This document shows, one piece after another, positions 25,215-33,900 of a stretch of 45,705 nt of DNA (positions are counted from its first letter, which is position 1; each line of letters opens with the position of its first letter). Both the position numbers and the translations under genes were made by a program. Source of the stretch: Paenibacillus sp. A3 (lineage in GTDB: Bacteria; Bacillota; Bacilli; Paenibacillales; NBRC-103111); assembly GCF_001399685.1 (NCBI RefSeq), contig NZ_JTHN01000048.1, positions 1 through 45,705 of the forward strand, read 5' to 3'. Below the pieces are notes generated by a model that was given only the letters and a program-made list of their open reading frames with translations, did not search any database and was not told the origin of the DNA.

Positions 25215-25766
25215 ATGGGGCTTAATTTCTTAAATCTTGACCAAGAAACACGGCGATATATGGTAGATGAGTTGGAGTACGATCTTGAAAATGGAACGGT
25301 TTATTTCAGTTCTAGATTAAATCCAACTGGTAAGGAAAGGTATGTTGAAACCCTTAGAACATCATTACTCAATGGGGATGATGTTTCCCTTGCAAAAGAG
25401 ATAAGAAATGGATACCTAAATGTAACGGAACAAAGAAGAACCAAAAACGGTTATACGACAGCACGTGTTCCTATTACAGCAGCCGATACTTTAGCAGAAG
25501 GAGAGTTTAATCGATACTATATTAGGGCATTATGTAGGCGGGCTATTAAAGAGTCAAAATATAAAATTGTTGTATACAGGGCCAAAGATGCCTCTGATCC
25601 TCGTCCTGCCTCCGAAGCTAAGATAGGTGAAAGTTTCGAACCTAATCATTTGTTGAAAGACTTAAGAGAAAACATCGGTGTTGATACAGGATTGGGCCTG
25701 CCTCCTGGTCCAAACTCAGGACTAAGTGCAAAGTTAGTCGATACCTCACAAGAAACTACTGCTTAA
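25215..25766 (+). CDS. Conserved-looking protein of unknown function, 183 residues
   Basis: ATG 25215 has GGGAG nine bases upstream. The protein is soluble, with an acidic helical N terminus (FLNLDQETRRYMVDELEYDL) and a core RVPITAADTLAEGEFNRYYIRALCRRAIKESKYKIVVYRAKDASDPRPASEAKIG, whose GEFNRYYIRALCRRA and NPRP-like motifs have the look of a conserved family. The C terminus is a Gly/Pro-rich tail (GLGLPPGPNSGLSAKL). I do not recognise a named domain and assign no function. It is monocistronic and upstream of the nuclease pair but on the opposite strand. Confidence 0.65.
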   Translation: MGLNFLNLDQETRRYMVDELEYDLENGTVYFSSRLNPTGKERYVETLRTSLLNGDDVSLAKEIRNGYLNVTEQRRTKNGYTTARVPITAADTLAEGEFNRYYIRALCRRAIKESKYKIVVYRAKDASDPRPASEAKIGESFEPNHLLKDLRENIGVDTGLGLPPGPNSGLSAKLVDTSQETTA

Positions 25767-25905
25767 TATACTTTTGATTTCGCATTAACAGGCATGAAAT
25801 ACAGTCCGTTCTTCCTCTCTTCTTTACTTTCTTCTTTACTTTCTTCTTCCTCTCCCGAAAAAATTAAACCATGAAGTCGAAAACGGCTCCGGTGAGGTGA
25901 AGAAA

Positions 25906-26097
25906 ATGTCCAACATACTCGAAATCCACGAACAATTTGTGCTGGAAGAAGATCAACTGGTCAAGCGGACTGAAGTAAAACCAACAAAGATTAAACGCGT
26001 GACAAGGCCATCCTTTAGAGAATGGCCTTTCTTAGATACATCGTGCACTATTGTACAAGTAATGTTAATTATTCAGACTCTTGAGAATTATCTTTAA
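25906..26097 (+). CDS. Possible small protein with 3' end overlapping a terminator-like hairpin
   Basis: 63 codons from ATG 25906, behind an excellent TGAGGTGA site. The first ~40 residues (MSNILEIHEQFVLEEDQLVKRTEVKPTKIKRV) look like genuine coding sequence; the rest runs through a hairpin and becomes hydrophobic and unlike the start. A one-base shift at about 25999 would meet a TGA before the hairpin, so the gene may have been lengthened by a frameshift. Upstream (25815-25855) is a short pyrimidine-rich tandem repeat. Confidence 0.35.
   Translation: MSNILEIHEQFVLEEDQLVKRTEVKPTKIKRVTRPSFREWPFLDTSCTIVQVMLIIQTLENYL
26004..26034 (+). terminator. Hairpin inside the 3' part of the small ORF
   Basis: AAGGCCAT (26004-26011) pairs with ATGGCCTT (26022-26029), 10-nt loop, followed by TCTTAG. 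It looks like a modest intrinsic terminator. Confidence 0.45.
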
Positions 26098-26150
26098 TGC
26101 AAGTTGTAGTTTTATGTCCTCTCTAAGCTTTTCCTCCAACTTTCTGAAGA

Positions 26151-26579
26151 TCACTGTCGAATTTGTTTTAAAGAAAACCCTTCAATTTCTATTTTTAAAT
26201 TGTATTCTTCCCATAAAAAAAATTCATGTTCTGAGCTTTTAACAACCATTTTATTCATTTGAAAAGCATTGATTATTTCATCTCGCAATCGGGATTCGCC
26301 TAGACGTAAGTATCGTTGGAGTCTGACAGGGAGTCCATCTATTTGATAAAACTGTTGTATGAACTCAAATGGAGCAAAATGATAGTACTCGATTCCTTTA
26401 ATGTCTATAACTTCTCCATCTTTTAAAAACGCAACCGTAAGGTTTCGTTCCAAAAAATTTAGCGCCATTGTTCCTAGATTATTATGAACAATATAATCTG
26501 ATCGGCACAGCTGGGAAATTGATTCTTCTATTTCTCGGTAAAACAAACGGCAATATGCGGACTTGGCGAGGTCATTCAC
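26151..26579 (-). CDS. Unknown 142-residue partner of the FokI-like nuclease protein
   Basis: Soluble protein beginning MNDLAKSAYCRLFYREIEESISQLCRSD; no domain recognised. GTG 26579 is the first conventional start, but the strong AGGAGG (just after the stop of the 860-residue gene) is 20 bases from it. An in-frame ATT eight bases downstream of that site, giving (M)QYRVNDLAKSAY, is better placed and the sequence between them reads as coding. Only 31 bp separate it from the upstream nuclease gene, so both are almost certainly co-transcribed and translationally coupled. Its small size and position suggest an accessory or immunity subunit; this is inference. Confidence 0.7.
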   Translation of the reverse strand: MNDLAKSAYCRLFYREIEESISQLCRSDYIVHNNLGTMALNFLERNLTVAFLKDGEVIDIKGIEYYHFAPFEFIQQFYQIDGLPVRLQRYLRLGESRLRDEIINAFQMNKMVVKSSEHEFFLWEEYNLKIEIEGFSLKQIRQ

Positions 26580-26610
26580 GCGATATTGAATTGCCCTCGC
26601 CTCCTCTAAT

Positions 26611-29193
26611 TTATTGACCTTTAAGTTCCAATGTAATTTTATTCGTCGGCAATGTTTTATATTCTGCTAGATGTTCATCCAAAGCTTTTCGTAGCACATT
26701 ATCTATCGATGATACCGTAACTTGCTCAGCCATTAATGCTTTAAAGAGGTCCCTGTAGAATATCTTGCGCGAATTGTTTAATTTTACAGAGTGCTTGCAG
26801 AAATTATCGTATAGATAACAGAGCACTTTTACATCCAAAAAAATTGCTTGCGTATCATAACTATCATCAAGATGTTGGTAGAAGTGTTCGCTCATGGTCT
26901 TGAAGTTATTTTCCCTAAATTGGTTAGATATAAATATATGACCACTTAATTGATGGTGATCACTAAACGCCCTAATATAATCATTCTGATTCAAAGTGTT
27001 AACATATTGCACTGCTTTTCTTTGTTCACTGATATTTAAATCATATCCCTTACCGTTTGTATTAAGCTTACAATCATAAGAAAATACCTTTTGGTATACC
27101 TTATTTTCTTTATCATCTCTAAATGAAACCGTAAAAATACCTTCTGGTACCTCTTGACCGGACATTTCTTTGCCCCACTTTTCAGCATTAGGGAAAATGT
27201 CCTTTAGCATTGCGTATACATGGTCTTCAAACATTTTATCGGTATACTCTTTCTTACTTAATTTTTCTTCAGAAAGATTTGAAATAGCATGAAATGCAGC
27301 ATTTGCCGTTGCTGAAATAAATGTCTTAGTTCGTCGTTCTAAGGTTTCATAAATTTCATCCAAAAATAACGAGAACTCCTGTTCCCCTTTTATATATATT
27401 TTACCAAAGTTTGCAGGCTCCACGCAACTATAATCACTATAATTAATCATCCGTTCTTGTTGACCAATTAAAATTAATAAAGTGGGTTTCATCTGTCTAT
27501 TTAAATACTTAAGCGCACTTTTTTGTAGAGATTTATCAGCAAAAACCAACTGTAAATGTTTTTCTTCATTTCGTATAGTTGTTAAATGCATACATTTTAG
27601 CTTAGTAGATCCCAAGTTCAGTTCGTTCTCCCTACTTACGAACCATACAGTATTTCCAACTTTAATACGCTCTTTTATAAATTTATAAACTTCGTTTATA
27701 TTAGCATTTAAGACAGAACCAACTTTGGTTATAATTTGCTGCCCATCACAACTGTCACATTCGTTTGGAACATCTTTGGGATCCTCATAACTATAATCGA
27801 TTCGGCAATTTGCACAATAGAAGTATTTAGTGACACTTTCCTCAAGAATCTTCTGATCTTTTAAGGTAGCTATTATAGAGCGTTCATATGGACTAGGCTT
27901 CTCTACACTGGAAGCCGCTAATAAATAATCAACTTTATCCGCTTTTCCCTCTTCAAAATGTTCGTTTGAAATTTCTCTGTATAACGGTACCCCAAACTTC
28001 TCAATAAACTTTTTTTCTATTGCCTTTTTGCTTAATTGATCCAGGTTACTATCATCCATAGAAAAAATCACATTACCATTTTCCAAAATTGTCGACTTTA
28101 TTACACGGCTTCCTTCGCTAGATTTAAAATGCATACTTTCCAAATCTTTAAGACTTTCAAGGTTAACCACTCCTTGAGCATGTGCCTCCTCAACCGAAGG
28201 CCAAATATCTAAATCATCTAATTCTAGTGTAACTTTGGGTGAATTTTTCAAAGGACTGTTACGAAACCTTATTTTAAAGATAGTAAAATCCCTTACCGGC
28301 TGGCCAATGGCCGTTGTACTCGAACCCTTTATAATAGTATTTATAAAAACTTCTTTTTTATACTCCGTAAATACTTCAGTTTGAACCTCACTCAGAGGTG
28401 ATCCAAGCGTTTGCTCTAAATATTTTCTAATAGAAGTTTCTTCTGTAGTTAACGCTTTAATTTCCACTGTTTTCTTTTCAACATCAATTAGAAATAATGC
28501 AGGAGAGACTTCTCTATTTCTTGGAGCAGTAACAAAATCCGGCCGCGGTGCATCACTTATTAAACGATAAAGAAGAATCAAAACTTTGTTATTAACAGTT
28601 GAACTAGAAAAAACTCTATAGTAGTTCTTGTTACCTGAACCTTGGAATAAAGTATCTCTGAGTCGTACATGAAAATTGTATTCTCTTGCTATGTTATGAG
28701 CTACAGAAGAAGATATAGCTTTATCGAAAACGAAAAGTTTACCAGATGCCCTGTTATCCCAAAGATACCAAGTGAAAATTTGAATAAGATGAACTGGATT
28801 AGTTTTGTAAAGATGAAGTAGCTTTGCCAAAGAAGACTTTGTGTACTGAGTTTCTTCTAGTGTTAAATTATCGTAATATGTATAAATGGTCTTCTTTTTT
28901 CTATTCGAAAAATCGTGTAAAAACAGGATTAGGTGTCTCTGCTCCAGTGGAAGTGAGCGTAGTTGATCTTTAATGCTTTCTTCATCATCTCTTATAGCTA
29001 TATCATATAATTCACATAACTCTAATAGTGCGGGCATTTTAAATGAGGCTAGCATAGCCTTTATTCTAGCACTCAATAAAATTGACTCTGTTTCAGTAAT
29101 CGCATCACTTTTAACGCCTATTTCTCTCCAGAAACCATTATCAACTTTATTAGCATCATGATACTGAGAATTTAGAATATGCAAGTTTTTCAC
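26611..29193 (-). CDS. 860-residue protein with zinc ribbon and FokI-like nuclease domain
   Basis: Residues 1-450 are not recognised and contain no Walker A or helicase motif. A four-cysteine zinc ribbon follows (Cys460, Cys463, Cys479, Cys482; CANC...ECDSC). The C-terminal part, about 650-800, resembles the FokI cleavage domain: a helix DKMFEDHVYAMLKDIF, then P683-E684-G685-IFTV, where FokI has PDG-AIYTV, then D707-C-K709 in a strand followed by a Gly-rich NTNGKGYDLN, and a later strand GHIFISNQF, where FokI has FLFVSGHF. This gives a PD-(D/E)xK catalytic set E684, D707, K709. It is probably a DNA endonuclease of restriction or defence type. Start GTG 29193; TTG 29184 with GGGGTG six bases upstream is an alternative. 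Confidence 0.75.
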   Translation of the reverse strand: MKNLHILNSQYHDANKVDNGFWREIGVKSDAITETESILLSARIKAMLASFKMPALLELCELYDIAIRDDEESIKDQLRSLPLEQRHLILFLHDFSNRKKKTIYTYYDNLTLEETQYTKSSLAKLLHLYKTNPVHLIQIFTWYLWDNRASGKLFVFDKAISSSVAHNIAREYNFHVRLRDTLFQGSGNKNYYRVFSSSTVNNKVLILLYRLISDAPRPDFVTAPRNREVSPALFLIDVEKKTVEIKALTTEETSIRKYLEQTLGSPLSEVQTEVFTEYKKEVFINTIIKGSSTTAIGQPVRDFTIFKIRFRNSPLKNSPKVTLELDDLDIWPSVEEAHAQGVVNLESLKDLESMHFKSSEGSRVIKSTILENGNVIFSMDDSNLDQLSKKAIEKKFIEKFGVPLYREISNEHFEEGKADKVDYLLAASSVEKPSPYERSIIATLKDQKILEESVTKYFYCANCRIDYSYEDPKDVPNECDSCDGQQIITKVGSVLNANINEVYKFIKERIKVGNTVWFVSRENELNLGSTKLKCMHLTTIRNEEKHLQLVFADKSLQKSALKYLNRQMKPTLLILIGQQERMINYSDYSCVEPANFGKIYIKGEQEFSLFLDEIYETLERRTKTFISATANAAFHAISNLSEEKLSKKEYTDKMFEDHVYAMLKDIFPNAEKWGKEMSGQEVPEGIFTVSFRDDKENKVYQKVFSYDCKLNTNGKGYDLNISEQRKAVQYVNTLNQNDYIRAFSDHHQLSGHIFISNQFRENNFKTMSEHFYQHLDDSYDTQAIFLDVKVLCYLYDNFCKHSVKLNNSRKIFYRDLFKALMAEQVTVSSIDNVLRKALDEHLAEYKTLPTNKITLELKGQ

Positions 29194-29217
29194 CCCGTAT
29201 TACATAAATTGAGAAAT

Positions 29218-29223
29218 ATTATA
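29218..29223 (-). promoter_or_regulatory. Candidate -10 box of the nuclease operon
   Basis: TATAAT on the minus strand lies about 25 bases before the start of the 860-residue gene. No good -35 is visible, so another factor or an upstream sequence may be needed. Confidence 0.35.
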
Positions 29224-29268
29224 CTACATATTTCCACAAAAGGAGCCTTTATTCCTGCGTAAAAAGAC

Positions 29269-29510
29269 CTAACTCGACAAAAATATATTTTTTAACCCTT
29301 CGTCATACTCCTTAACCAAATATTCCCTTCCAGATTTTCCAGTAAGGGTCACCATAAGGCAGAGTGGTTTCCGAATAGAAATTACTTTGCCTAATGATTT
29401 CGTATTTACTCCCTCGCTAACGGGCTCACCAACAACAACTCGCGGAATGTGTTCCCCCTTGGACGATGCTTATGTTTGTGCGGCGAAACGGGGAGTTTAA
29501 AGCTTGCCAT
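29269..29510 (-). pseudogene. Small gene broken by a one-base frameshift
   Basis: From ATG 29510 the minus strand reads MASFKLPVSPHKHKHRPRG in one frame. The adjacent frame continues without a stop as EHIPRVVVGEPVSEGVN...GKSGREYLVKEYDEG and ends at 29269. The switch falls in a five-base G run (29454-29458 on the plus strand, as C). Adding one G joins both parts into an 80-residue protein. Family not recognised. No good Shine-Dalgarno is seen before the ATG. It is either a real decay event or a sequencing error in the homopolymer. Confidence 0.6.
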
Positions 29511-29746
29511 CAGGCTATTCGTCGTTATTTGTTGTAAGGTTCTGCGTGCATTATCTTAAATGCGCAGTACCTATTCCAGCGGCAGATAATATCCTTTATC
29601 CCAAAAACAAAGCTACACTTCGACAGGAAACCAAGTTCACGCCGTATTGTATTATTCATATCTTGGTCAATTTCACCCGCATATCTTATAAACTACAACA
29701 AATCCAGCCCCTAAACGGTGCTGGATTCTCTTTTGCCGTAAACTTC

Positions 29747-30112
29747 TTATTCCCACTTACCCTGCTGCTTCCGATAAGCAGTAAATTCAATATACTCACG
29801 GATAAACGCCTTTTCATCCTCCGAAAGCTCATGAACGGAGCCGACAACCGCTTGGAGCTTTTCTCCCAACGAGTCACCCTCTTTTGTGGGTCGGTCTTTA
29901 CCAGTAACAAGCCAATCCAAGGTGACTTTAAAATACTCCGCGACTCTAACGAGCTTATGGATGTTAGGCGTGGACCGTTCACTTTTCCAATCCCCCATGT
30001 TGCCCGAGCTGATTCCCATTTCCTTCAGAAAATCACTCTTAGGAATGTTGTTGGCTTCAATCAAATATTCAATACGTTCGACAATTTCTTTTGAGGACAC
30101 GAATTTTTCCAT
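29747..30112 (-). CDS. XRE-family HTH regulator (phage-repressor-like)
   Basis: 121 residues: HTH domain EIVERIEYLIEANNIPKSDFLKEMGISSGNMGDWKSERSTPNIHKLVRVAEYFKVTLDWLVTG, then a short C-terminal helix region (LSEDEKAFIREYIEFTAYRKQQGKWE). ATG 30112 has AAAGGGTG upstream. Two near-identical palindromes lie directly upstream, as with phage or ICE repressors. The sequence differs from the other XRE gene in the island, so the two respond to different operators. It may control the RadC-side transcript as well as itself. Confidence 0.87.
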   Translation of the reverse strand: MEKFVSSKEIVERIEYLIEANNIPKSDFLKEMGISSGNMGDWKSERSTPNIHKLVRVAEYFKVTLDWLVTGKDRPTKEGDSLGEKLQAVVGSVHELSEDEKAFIREYIEFTAYRKQQGKWE

Positions 30113-30137
30113 AGGTACACCCTTTTATAGTAATTAA

Positions 30138-30180
30138 CTCGTAAATACGAAAAATATATTTACTTTCTCGTAAATACGAG
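30138..30180. promoter_or_regulatory. Twin operators of the XRE regulator
   Basis: CTCGTAAATACGA (30138-30150) and CTCGTAAATACGAG (30167-30180) share a CTCGTA-AA-TACGAG palindrome and start 29 bp apart. A plus-strand TATAAT (30181-30186) with TTTACT 16 bp upstream touches the second copy, so a rightward promoter would be covered by the repressor. A further half-site-like TAATTACGAG lies at 30340-30349. Confidence 0.7.
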
Positions 30181-30470
30181 TATAATTGGAAATGTGCAGT
30201 CTTTTTCTCTCCCAATTATACCACATCTAGGTTGACTTATTAATGTGCGAGGAAATAGCGATAAAGAAGGTTTCACAACCACAGCCTTAGTCACAACCTC
30301 ATTGAAGTAAGCACCTAATAGACTTTAACATACTTGACGTAATTACGAGCATTAACGGATCAGTCGCCTTTAAATCTTTTTATGAAATACAACGGCTAAC
30401 TACATTTTCATTAGAAAGGTTGCTTCGAGAAAATGAATTTAATCACCACAACCACTCAAGGTCAAACGCC

Positions 30471-30908
30471 ATGAAACGGCTCAACGTAATAAGCTTACGC
30501 ATGGTTCGCGAATCGACATACCCTTATAAAACCGACAAAATCCGTTGCCCCGAGGATGCATTTAAGCTCGTAACCGAGTACTTAAGCGACGTCGACCGCG
30601 AATACTGCCTGCTCATCTGCCTAAGCATCAGAAACACAATAACCGCGCTCGAAGTCGTCTCCATCGGTACTCTCGATGCGGCACTCGTCACGCCGAGGGA
30701 AGTGTTCAAATCCGCCATATTAAGTAATAGTGCCAGCATCATTCTAGCGCATTCTCATCCGAGCGGGGATACGTCACCGTCACAGGAAGACTTAGAGCTG
30801 ACCGAACGGGTGAAAAACGCCGGAGAAATCCTCGGCATCGAGCTGCTGGACCATATCATCGTCGCGGACGGAAAGCATTTCAGCCTACGGGAAAACGGGC
30901 TCATGTAG
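30471..30908 (+). CDS. Short RadC/JAB-domain protein
   Basis: About 145 residues, mostly the MPN/JAB domain of RadC: DREYCLLICLSIRNTITALEVVSIGTLDAALVTPREVFKSAI, and the metal-binding JAMM motif HSHPSGDTSPSQED, all ligands present. It lacks the N-terminal helix-hairpin-helix of housekeeping RadC; short forms like this are frequent on mobile elements, where their role is unsettled. The frame opens at TTG 30420, but ATG 30471, with AAGG nine bases upstream, starts close to the fold. It is convergent with the NRPS operon and marks the right end of the island. Confidence 0.85.
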   Translation: MKRLNVISLRMVRESTYPYKTDKIRCPEDAFKLVTEYLSDVDREYCLLICLSIRNTITALEVVSIGTLDAALVTPREVFKSAILSNSASIILAHSHPSGDTSPSQEDLELTERVKNAGEILGIELLDHIIVADGKHFSLRENGLM

Positions 30909-30919
30909 CCCGTCCCACG

Positions 30920-30957
30920 CAAAAAAGAAAACCCGCACCGGAATGAAATTCCGATGC
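30920..30957 (-). terminator. Terminator of the PKS-NRPS operon
   Basis: On the minus strand a 10-bp stem (30957-30948 with 30944-30935, one G-T wobble) is followed by GGGTTTTCTTTTTT. It lies 18 bp beyond the last NRPS stop codon. Confidence 0.8.
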
Positions 30958-30975
30958 GAGCCTTCAACCCTGCAT

Positions 30976-33900
30976 CTACCGCACAACCGCCGAACCCAGA
31001 ATACCCTTGATAATCTCCACATTCGCTTCCATATGCTCGGGGTCCAGCATCCGTTCGTGTCCCCCGACGCCCTGATAATACGCCACCCTGCCCGAAGTGG
31101 CCCCTTGCCAATTCCGGTACTGTTGATCAGCCTCATCCTTCGGGGGATGACGAAGCTCGTCCTCCGGCTGCGTGGAATGAACGACATGCAGGTCCGCATG
31201 GACCGTGCCGATATTATCCAGCAAATAAATATAGAACGAATATTGCTTCAAGCGCTCCAGATCTTGTTCGTTGATGCGAAAATTTTTATAGAACTCGCGA
31301 ATCACGGGGGTGGCGATATACCTCTCCCACATCGCTTGCAGGTCTTCGTCGGTCACGGGCTCCGGCTCGGTCTTCCGGTAAGCGTCCAGCATGATCACAT
31401 CGGATACACGGTACCCGGCCGCCTCCATCGCTTTGGTCGCCTCGAACGCCAGATTCCCTCCGGCGGAGTACCCCAGGAACGTATAATCGCCTTCCCTCTG
31501 CGCAGCGGAGATCAGCTTCACATAGCGCTCCATCCGGTCGGGATGATCGATATAATCCAGCGCATAGATCGTGCAGTCGTCCATCTGCTTGGCGAACTCA
31601 TAGTACGCGATCCCGAGACCGCCCATCGGCGGGAAGCAGAAAAGCGTTTTGCGACGCTCCTTTTTGTTCAAGCGTACGATAGGTTGAGGCTCCGCCTTGC
31701 TGTTATCCATCAAAAAGGCGGCCATGCCCCGGATCGTCGACGACTCCAAAATGACGTGCAGCGGAAGCTCGGCCCGATAGTCGTGCTGGACCCGCGACAC
31801 GAGAAGCATCGCATGGAGCGAGCTGCCGCCCGCTTCGAAGAAATCGTCCGTGACGCCGATCTCCGGCCTCTCCAAAATCTCCCTGCACACGGCCGCCAGC
31901 CGATGCTCCCACGGATTGCTCGGGACGGCCTGCACCTGCGCCTCCGCCGATTCCCGAGCCGTCGCGTCGGGCTGCGGCAGCACCCGGCGGTCGATTTTGC
32001 CGTTGGACGATAGCGGCATCTCGCTGAGCTCCGTATAATGAGACGGCGCCATGAAAGCCGGCAGCCGTGCCGCGGCAAATGCCTTAAGCTCTTCCGCAGT
32101 GACCGGGGCGGCCGAAACGTAATAGGCGCACAGCACGGTGTCGCCGCTCGCCCCGTCCCAGGCCGTCACCGCCGCTTCGCTCAGCCGCTCATGGCTCCGC
32201 AACACGCTTTCAATCTCTCCGAGCTCGACGCGGTAGCCCCGGATTTTGACCTGCTCGTCTTTTCTTCCCATATATTCCAGCCGTCCGTCTGGCAGCCAGC
32301 GGGCTAGGTCTCCCGAGCGGTACATGCAATCCCCGGGATGGAACGGATCGTCCGCGAACGACGCAGCCGTCCGCTCCGGGAGATTCAGGTAGCCTCTCGC
32401 CAGCCCCCGGCCCGCGATCCACAGCTCGCCCTTCACACCAACCGGGACCAAGCCGCGGTCGTCGTTCAGTACATAGACGCGGGTGTTCGGCAGCGGCTTC
32501 CCGATAGATAAGGGTCGATCCGGCACAACGTTCCGCTCCAGCGTCGTCACGATGCTGTTCTCCGTCGGACCGTATTCGTCTACCAGCTCGATATGCGGGA
32601 ACTGCTCCCTGCTCCGCTTCACCAGCTTGGCAGGCAGCCGCTCCCCGCCCAACGTCACCACGCGCAAGGAACGGGCGTCCGCCTCGCCGAGACATTCGAC
32701 CAGCGCCGTATAGACGCTGGGCACGCAGTCGAGATGCGTCACCTGCCGGTCGCGAATATGATCGCGGAGCGCCAGCGGATTCCGCGCTTCCTCATCCGTG
32801 GCCAGCATCACCGTCGAACCCGACAGCAGCGGGGTGAACAAGCAGGACAGGAAGGCGTCGAACGCATACGAGTACAACTGCAGCACCCGGGCCGTCCCGT
32901 CGAACGGGTATTCCGCCCGGCGGGCCAGAACCGTATTGACCGCTCCCCGGTGCTCGATCAGGACGCCTTTCGGCTTTCCAGTCGTCCCAGAAGTATAGAT
33001 GACGTAAGCCAAATGGCGGCTCTCCGAAAGCGACAACAACTCCTCCCGGTCGGCGCGGTCAAGCTCCGGGTCCCCGAGATCGATGCATTCCCCGGCAAAA
33101 GAAATCTCCCCCAGCGGCGAAGTCGTCAGCAGCAGCTTCATACCGCTGTCGGCGATCATATAGGCTTGCCGGTCGGCCGGATAGTCCGGCGGGATCGGGA
33201 CGAAGGCCGCGCCCGCCTTCAAGATGCCAAGCATGCCTGCGATCATCTCCACGGAACGTTCGGCGCGCAGGCCGATGCGGTCGTCAGGCTGCACCCCTTT
33301 GCGCCGCAGCACATGGGCCAGTTGATTGGAACGCTCATGCAGCTCGCGGTACGTCAGCGTGCGAGTGCCGCAGATCAAGGCCGGGTGATCCGGCGTCTTG
33401 CGGACCTGATCCGCGAAGCAGGCATGAAGCGTCCGATCCGCCTGCTCGTACCGGACCGACTGGAAAAAATCTCCCAGCAGCTTCCGCTTATCCTCCGGCG
33501 TCAGCACCTCGATCCGGTCAACGGGCACCGTTTCGTCCGTCATGATCTGATCCAGCACGCCAATGAATTGGTCCTTGAGCTGCTCCATCAGCCACGGCTC
33601 ATACAGCGATGCGTTGAAGTTAAACTTCATGGCGGCATCCTGCGGATAAACGTAGATATTGAACTGCTCCGTCTCCTCTTCGGCGCGAATATCCGCGAAC
33701 TCGAAGCCCAAGCCGTCCTTCGACTCGACATTGTCCACGTACCTCCGGTCGAAGGGGAAATTTTCGAAGATCATCAGATGATCCAGTTGACGATGCTTCA
33801 CATCCGTGGCCTGATTCATCTCCTGCAAGGGGACAAAATCGTACGCCTTCGACTCCAGCGCTTGCCGCTGCACCTGTTTGAGGCATTCGGCGAAGGGCTG

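Noticed and set aside
25815-25855. Pyrimidine-rich tandem repeat
   Set aside because: Short low-complexity sequence with about two copies; no evidence of function.
26611-29193. Helicase or ATPase domain in the 860-residue protein
   Set aside because: No Walker A, Walker B or helicase motif could be found on reading the sequence.
26151-29193. Toxin-antitoxin interpretation of the nuclease pair
   Set aside because: The nuclease is first and very large and the partner follows it, unlike usual TA order and size; this cannot be excluded but is not supported.
30138-30180. Possible start of a CRISPR array (repeated 13-mer with spacer)
   Set aside because: Only two copies, palindromic and next to an XRE gene; these are better explained as repressor operators.
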